Positions 57,030 to 64,000 of a DNA stretch of 64,000 nt are shown piece after piece; within the stretch, counting starts at the first letter, position 1, and every line of letters begins with the position of its first letter. The notes under the pieces are model-generated. The model saw only the letters and a program-made list of their open reading frames with translations, did no database searches and was not told the DNA's origin. Source of the stretch: Berberis thunbergii (taxonomy: Eukaryota > Streptophyta > Magnoliopsida > Ranunculales > Berberidaceae); assembly GCA_003290165.1 (NCBI GenBank), contig QNQO01000202.1, forward strand, positions 868,001 to 932,000. The letters run 5' to 3'. The position numbers and the translations under genes are program-made.

Positions 57030-59490
57030 TAACTGTTGTAACTGCTGTAAAAGATTCAAATAAAAAGTTAGGAACGAAGGTACCAATTATTCTTGGGTTG
57101 AGTCACGGACTACGTCGCTCTCTTTAAGACGTTTCGCGGCTCTGCCCAAGATTGTGCAAGCAGTGTACTAGCCCCGCCGTCCCCAGGATAAAGCAGCCCG
57201 GAATCTTCTCTGTCTCGTTCAAACAATTGCATATTTGATGAACGAAATACTATCACTCTTAAACTCTTGTTTTTGCTCGGAATCATCAATACATTGTAAA
57301 TAATTTAACAAAGCTAAAAACACTTCTTTGATTGAAATACAAAATGAATTAACTGATAGCATAAAGGAAAAGATTTGTTATCTCTAATTGCAAAACGAAA
57401 TGCTCTTGTTTGCAAAATATATTTTCTTTGTTTTTCTACTTATTTTTTTAAACTCTAACTTTGTGTTGTATTTATAGTGAGAATATAGATTCGTTCAAAG
57501 TACGAAAATCCGGATAAGTGCATTGACAAAACAAAGAACTCGACTAGGTTCATTGGCACAACAAATGCATGGAAAAACGTCAATGCTTAATTGCACTTAA
57601 AAAACAAAACATGGAAAACGTCCAAGCTTAATTGCACTTAAAAAACAAAACATGACAATAGGATGACGTCTAGATTCATGTACAAAATTCTATCTAGGTT
57701 CATTCCCTCTTTAGAGATTCAAAATTTATTTAATGAAAATAAATTTGTAGCAAAAAGAATGGGTTGCTCTCTAAACGACCCGACCCGACTGGACGGACGG
57801 CGGCGGCGAGCGCGAGAGTCTATCTCTCTCCTCCTCATAAAAGAGTGGTACCCCCAAGGGGTCCAAGCCCAAGTCCTAACAATCTCCTTATAAACTCTAC
57901 CACAAAGAGTTGTATAGTAGATATGAGACTAATAGTAGAGAGAGAGATCCAGAGATCGAAACCTGTTAAACACCCATTTTCTTTTATTTAAAAAGCCATA
58001 TTTCCAACAATCCCCCACTTGGATTTTAAAAACAATTTTCAACAATCCCCCACTTGAATTTTAAAAAACAATTTTCATCGAGCAATCTAAAAATATAAAA
58101 TTGTGCATAAACAAGTGTCTTTCGACTTGAACTCTTGCATAGTGTTCATGTTTTAGATTATACTAGAGTAACTCGTAGTTTTGAACTCTAACAGACATTA
58201 CACGCACAACCTTACCAGGGTGAAGTTTAAAAAGCCCGTGCTTTACAGCCATGCACGTATATCCCAGGATAGTGAAAGCTCTAGGAATTTTGCCCACAAA
58301 TTCCATAGGAAGCGGCCAAACTTCCACAATCACTTAGGTGAGTCTATCAAGAGTACTCCTGTAGCTAGGTACTCCACTCCACATAGAGTATAGATCTCAT
58401 TAAGAGTTTTTAACTCATCCTACTATCGCTTCAGGAATTCATGCTTTAATCTAGGAATGAGATTGCTATTTTGTTAGCATGATTCACATCATATCATTCA
58501 CGACTTGTTATTACCCATTGAACATATTTCTTGGGATTTCCAGTCTATAGGTTGGGTTGCCGTAATGAATAACTCATCAATCTAAGGGCTTTAGTCCCAT
58601 TCCTTTCGAGGTTTTGAAAACCTTCTCTTTAGCTAAGCCTTTCGTCAAAGGATCAACAAAGTTTGCATCAGTTCGTACATGATCCACTCTCACAGCACCA
58701 GTAGATAGAAATTCTCTAACCGTACTGTGCTTACGACGTAATTGTCGTTTCTTGCCGTTATAATAACGGTTCTATATTTTTGCAATAGCCGCGGTACTAT
58801 CACAATGGATCAAGACAGCTGGTATCGGTCTTTCCCATAAAGGGATCTCTGCTAGCAGGTTTCTCAGCCAACCTGCTTCTTCACTAGCCGTGGCTAGTGC
58901 TATAATCTCTGACTCCATCGTGGACTGTGCTAGAATTGTTTGTTTCTTCAATTTTCAAGAAACAGCTCCACCAGCTATATTGAAAATATAGCCACTGGTG
59001 GCTTTGGAGTCATCTGAAAGGGTGTTCCAATCAACATCGCTATATCCTTTAAGGACAGCGGAAAACTTTTGATTATGTAATCCGAGGTTCTTAGTCCTCT
59101 TAAGGTACCTCATGACCTTTTCAATTGCATCTATAAGGCTCCTTGAAAGCTAAGGGAAACCTCATCGACTGAAAAGACATAGTAATCGGGCCCAAGGTGT
59201 TTAGAAGGTTGTTTCCTTTTACTTCTCCTAGGCTCAGATTCTATGACTTTATCAGGTGCATTCATCCTTATCATAGGCACGTTATTTGAGGATGTACCCC
59301 CACTATTCCTCAAAATAACCCTCACTATACCTCGAAAATAAATGAAATTTATCTTTCCATGAATAATTCCTTGAGAAACACAAAAATCAGGATCCACAAA
59401 ATTATTTTTAGCATATATAATGTAAAAAATATGCGTGTACTTTCCATTAAGGAACTTTTGAACTTTGGTCCCTCTAACTATTATCATAAA
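57030..59490 (-). mobile_element. Copia element F: 3' LTR, RNase H and IN-RT linker, internally deleted
   Basis: On the minus strand the 3' LTR begins TGTTGGAAATATGG (plus-strand edge at 58009), preceded by a polypurine tract AAGTGGGGGAT. A TATA-like CTATAAATAC is near 57468. The far LTR edge is approximate. The polypurine tract phrase CAACAATCCCCCACTT occurs twice, at 58006 and 58042. Reverse transcriptase is missing because of an internal deletion near 59140. Confidence 0.75.
58590..59490 (-). pseudogene. Copia pol remnant: RNase H joined to integrase-RT linker
   Basis: 58590-59130 carries RNase H signatures on the minus strand: GYSDVDWNTL, SGYIFNIAGGAVSWK, TMESEIIALATASEEAGWLR and LIHCDSTAAIA. 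59131-59490 encodes the linker upstream of reverse transcriptase (EPRRSKRKQPSKHLGPDYYV). The join removes the whole reverse transcriptase. Frameshifts and stops occur in the RNase H part. Confidence 0.8.
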
Positions 59491-60949
59491 CGGGTTTAAC
59501 CACTTTTTGAATGCATATTAAGTGACAGTCTTTTTGCTAGCTAAAGCATACCGTGCATTCAACTGTTAAGGACCCACACAATGAGAATATCGAATAAAAT
59601 ACTCATTCTATTCACCTCGCTATTCTCATTTTCTTTTAAGTTCAAGGATCAACTAAGAATATCATTAGAAAACGTACCTTAAATTCAGCTTCTGAATTTT
59701 TTCAAACTTTGATGTAATCACCAAGCTAGATTTGTGCATCATCTGGGAATTTAGTTGCAGACTTAGATAATAAAGTTCCGCAACAAAATCAAGCAATAGC
59801 TTGAATTGTTCTAGATTGCCATCAACATCATCATTATGAGAACATATCATTTCCATAAGAATTCATGTCCTCATGTGGAAGTCCGACCAACTTATGGTCT
59901 GAGCAAAATCATTTGTGCATTGACATCAAGAACAAAATTCACAGGTCGATTTGTATACAAATGATTCCTTATAGCCTCCTTATGTCAGCTTAACATCAAA
60001 CATCAACTGTAACATTAATCACAAAGTTTTCTTTCCATCAATAGTATTGAGAAATAGAAGCATTCCCAATTTTCACAATAGATCAATTATTGTTCTCACT
60101 AAAATAGACAGAATCGTCCAAAGTGCATAACATAATTATCATAGAACTGCATACTCATTATCTAAAGAATATATGGGAGTAACATGCATAGTTGATATTG
60201 TTCACTTCTCACAAAATGTTCAAATTTATGGAATTTATTGATTCAGATTTCATGATATTCCGATTCAGAAAGCCTAATAGAGCAGCACCTTTAATTAAAA
60301 TTCTATGAAATTTAACTTTAAAACATGGTGTTCTATTCATACACAATCTCCTCTAGTTAGTCCTCCATGGTTTTAGAGTCCAGACTACATTTTACATTGT
60401 CAACATGTGTACAAATATGTCAATCCCTAATCACGCTAGTCATAATGATAACTAATTTGATTTCACTTTCTGACAGGGATTTAGTTGACTATGTTTTTAA
60501 AGCAGCCTAAAAAGATTCACAATGTTATGAACATAAGCGCTTCCAGGCTTCTAGATGTTATACAATCAGTCAAACGCGGTGGATATGCAAAATTAAAAAC
60601 AGATGCATGATCCACCAAGTATTTTCTAAAAAGGGGTTCAAGATGTGTGGACTATGAGCATAGTTACAATATCAATCGTCTTTCAATTTTTCAATAAATC
60701 CAAACAAATATAACCCTCTTTCCAACCTTTCAAATGTTGCCATGGGGTTGTATCCTTGCATAGAAAACTGCTCCCAACCCAATTTGATAACAAGAACTAC
60801 CACCCAAGGTAACAAAGGTACATAGTGCAAACAAAACTAAACTCCAATCCTTGGAACAAAGTTTGTTTAGGCTAATGGATTCCAAAACAATTAATTTAAC
60901 AGACACATAGAAACAACAAGGCAATACATTAACAAATCATTTTCTTTTA
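59491..60949. other. Unassigned AT-rich DNA between two Copia remnants
   Basis: No recognisable domain on either strand. CATATTTCCAACA near 60980 repeats the outer edge of the F LTR (57997-58009), possibly a scrap of that LTR. Confidence 0.4.
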
Positions 60950-61349
60950 TTTAAAAAGAAAATAAAAGAAGAAGAAGTTGTCATATTTCCAACAGTAACA
61001 AATCATGAACTTATAAAATTGTCAAAAAAACAATAATTGAAATTCTTGTAGAAGGTCTACAAGCTCTAGAAGAAGTTGTACTTAAAACTCTAGAAGTGGT
61101 TTTATATAACGCTCCTAAATAGATTATTTTTAAAAACTCCATATCCTCCACAACCCAAGAAGTGGTTGCCCATGTCCATGCAGTGACAATGAAAGTCTTT
61201 AAAGTGATTAAAAAAACTCCTAAAGAGGCTCAAGTACTTGATAATATTGAAATCACAAGATATTTACGAAGAATGTGAAACTCAAATGAAATGGTCATTA
61301 TTGATATATTCACATATATGGTAGTTATTGAAATATCAAAAGGCAATGA

Positions 61350-62890
61350 TATAGATAATGATATTGAACCACAAAATATACATGAATGTCGAAAAATGAA
61401 ATGATTTTCTATAATGGAAATATGTTATCCAAGTGGAATTTGGTTCCGTTGAGAAATGTTGTGTATTTGGACTTATAGTACAAACACCTAAACTTGTAAA
61501 CTCTATTGGTTTCAAATGAGTGTTTGTAAGATAAAAAATGCAACAAATAGATTTGTCAGATATAAGGCAAGACTCATGGCACAAAGATTTCGGCAAAAAC
61601 TCGAGTTCGATTTGATGAAACATATTATCCAGTTATGGATGTAACAACATTCTGATATATATAATAAGCCTTGTTGTTTATGAAAAATTTGAAATGAGAC
61701 TAATGGATATCGTAACTACTTATTTATATGGGGATTTAGACATAGATATTTACATACAAATCCCTGAAGGACTTACTTTGTCTGAGGCAAAGTCAAGAAA
61801 TACTTACTCCATAAAACTAATATAAGACGTGCTTTATACGATTTACCTCAATCCAGAAGGATATGGTATAACCGTCTTAGTGAATATTGGTATAAGGAAT
61901 GTTATGCAAATAATTTCATTTGCCCATGTGTTTTTATAAAGAAATTTGTTATGTTTCGTCATAGCAGCAGTTTATGTAGATGATATAAATCTTATTGGAT
62001 CTACCGAAGACGTTAAAAATGCTACTAACAATTTAAAAAAAAGAACTTGACATGAAAAACTTGGAAAAATAAAATTTTGTCTCAGCCTGCAGATCATACG
62101 TTTTAATATGGACAAATCTCATCAATTTAGTAAGCCACTGGTTGTCCGATCGATCTTTAGATTTAATAAAAATCCATATCGACCAAAGGAAGAAAACAAA
62201 GAGATACTTGATCCTAAAGTGTTGTATTTAAATGTCATTGGTGCATCTTTGTACTTAGCACAATGTACAAGACCTGTTATAGTATTTTATGTGAATCTAT
62301 TAGCAGGTATAATTCTGCAACTACTCGTAGACATTGGAGTCGAGTTAAACACATATTTAGATATCTTCATAGGACAATTGATATGAATTTGTTTTATTCC
62401 CGTGATTCATCTAACAACTCTCACCTAGTTTACTATGCCTATTCATGCTATCTTCCTAACCCCTAGACATGTTATATATTTATGAATTGTTGTGCAAATA
62501 TTTCTTGGCGATCTATTAAACAAACTTTAGTGGTTACCTCCTCAAATCATTATGAAATTATTGCTATGAATGAAACTAGCCGATAATATGTTTGGCACAG
62601 ATCATTAATTCGAAAAATAAGAAATAACTATCAATTGCCCTTAGTTATTGATTAGCCGACTACAATATATGAAGACAATGTTGCATGTATTATTCATATG
62701 CAATAAGACTTCATCAAAGAAAATAGAACAAAACACATTTCAGTAAAATTCTTCTATCCAAGCTATAGAAGAACCATGTAATTGAAGTCAAACATATTTG
62801 ATCTAATGACAACCTTGCAGATCTCTTCACTAAGACAATTCCTAAATCAACATTCAAAAATTGATTTACGAGATTGACATGAATAAACTT
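61350..62890 (+). pseudogene. Copia reverse transcriptase-RNase H, many stops and frameshifts
   Basis: Ordered motifs in alternating frames: HECRKMK, GFKWVFVR, ARLMAQRF-like, EMRLMDIVTTYLYGDLDIDI, YIQIPEGLT, the catalytic AVYVDDINLIGS (about 61975), GASLYLAQCTRPVI, HWSRVKHIFRYLHRTIDMNL, ISWRSIKQTLVV-like (about 62505) and DLFTKTIPKSTF (about 62820). The family is certain; the copy is old and dead. Confidence 0.87.
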
Positions 62891-63524
62891 AATCATCAAA
62901 GTAATAAAAGTTTTAATATCATGAGGGAAGAGTCATTATCGGGAGGAGTAACCAAAAATATATTTGACCATGAGCATCTGAAAGTATGTTGCATTTATTT
63001 TGTGCGCGTTGTACTCTTTTTCCTTTGACACGATTTTATCCCACTGAGTTTTCATGTCAAGCTTTTAACGAGACAACATTATGCGCACCCACCATATTCT
63101 TAAATAATGTTGTACTATTTTTTCCTTCATCCAAGTTTTTTCCAATGGATTTTATTGGCAAGGTTTTTAACGAGGCAAAATTGATGACATTTACTACATA
63201 ACAATAATGAAATTCAATGACTTTACATTCAGCTCCCTCGATCATTTGATTATTAGGGAAAACATTTCATCAGAGGGAACCTTGATTTTGCAAACGATTT
63301 TGGACATTTGCACACTGTTCTCTTTTCCCTTCCATGAGGGTTTGTCCTACTTGGTTTTCCTAGCAAGGCAACATTTCACGTATCCAATGTTACTCCAAAT
63401 TTAAAATGTAGAATAGTAGTCTTATTATTATTATTATTATTTTTATATGTTTTTCTCACTAAGATTTTATTTTCAAGGTTTGCATAAGGCCATTACTTTG
63501 AATTAGTAGTCTTCCAAGGGGGAG

Positions 63525-63792
63525 TGTTGTGTTTAGTGAGTTGGCAATAGCACCTCTTGCATGGGTGTGGATGCCGACCTCCTTGATAGAACATGCTAAG
63601 TCATATTGATACATACAGAGAGGTGGCAACATCACCTAGTACATTGTAGGTAGATGTCCACGTCATTGTAGTACATGTACCTATATAAAGGTATGTAATA
63701 TCTTGAGATTAAGTTCATGAGACAATATCATTTTAGTTATGTATATCATATAATCGGCTCTCGGAGTTGTTCTTGGTGATTAAACTTCGACA
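63525..63792 (+). repeat. 3' LTR of Copia element G
   Basis: Starts TGTTGTGTTTAG after the polypurine tract, has CTATATAAAGG near 63671 and may end at CTTCGACA (63792). The right edge is tentative because no second LTR is available. Confidence 0.55.
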
Positions 63793-64000
63793 AAATTTAC
63801 ACTTTTGGAGATGTATGTGATAAATAACTTCATGAGTTACACGAAATGGGAAATTGTTTGCTACCCTAGCTTGAGATCATGTACCGGCATTTTGAGTAAG
63901 TTTTAGTATTTAAATTAAATGAATATCTTACCATTCTTACTATTATGACTCGTCCATAAGTGCATCCCTTTATGGGGAAGAAGACAACATGGTTCTTAGA

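Larger units (their letters stand above)
60950..63792 (+). mobile_element. Degenerate Copia element G, 3' half with LTR
   Basis: Plus-strand order: decayed RT and RNase H (61350-62890), non-coding 3' part with CCCACTGAGTTTTC..TTTTAACGAGRCAAC-type repeats (62985-63380), polypurine tract AAGGGGGAG (63516-63524), LTR. The 5' half is not recognisable. Confidence 0.75.

Overview
The window is plant nuclear DNA, most likely from a eudicot. The evidence is spliced genes with GT..AG introns, a CDC48 AAA-ATPase of typical plant sequence, plant defensin-like genes, and a dense mix of plant Copia and Gypsy LTR retrotransposons, hAT and CACTA miniature elements and tRNA-derived SINEs. I could not name the species.

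Layout. 1-4617: a minus-strand Copia retrotransposon, nearly intact apart from one frameshift, running off the left edge. 4725-6999: a small hairpin element and a 1.5-kb terminal-inverted-repeat element. 7229-10817: CDC48, six exons, plus strand. 11671-17832: a tandem array of defensin-like (DEFL) genes. The first is intact but has a 529-bp foldback element in its intron. The second is a deletion pseudogene with two MITEs in its intron. The third is a fragment whose first exon is broken by a MITE. 17977-32933: a nest of retrotransposons in which element B carries element A in one LTR and a hAT-type element in the other, and A itself carries a second hAT-type element that holds a captured receptor-kinase fragment. 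33441-34430: a diverged second copy of the sequence that lies upstream of DEFL gene 2. 34651-36696: an intronless minus-strand gene for an acidic protein of unknown function. 36960-40283: intergenic DNA with hairpin elements, a SINE with target-site duplication and a second copy of a MITE. 40284-48718: non-autonomous Gypsy element D with LTRs of about 1.87 kb. 48976-63792: truncated elements, namely a Copia LTR stub, Gypsy-like element E with satellite-like tandem repeats and a solo LTR inside it, minus-strand Copia F and degenerate plus-strand Copia G.

Only three host genes look functional: CDC48, DEFL gene 1 and the acidic-protein gene. They show no evident shared pathway. The window is mainly informative as a record of local gene duplication followed by transposon invasion, because the duplicated DEFL copies preserve pre-insertion sites for several elements.
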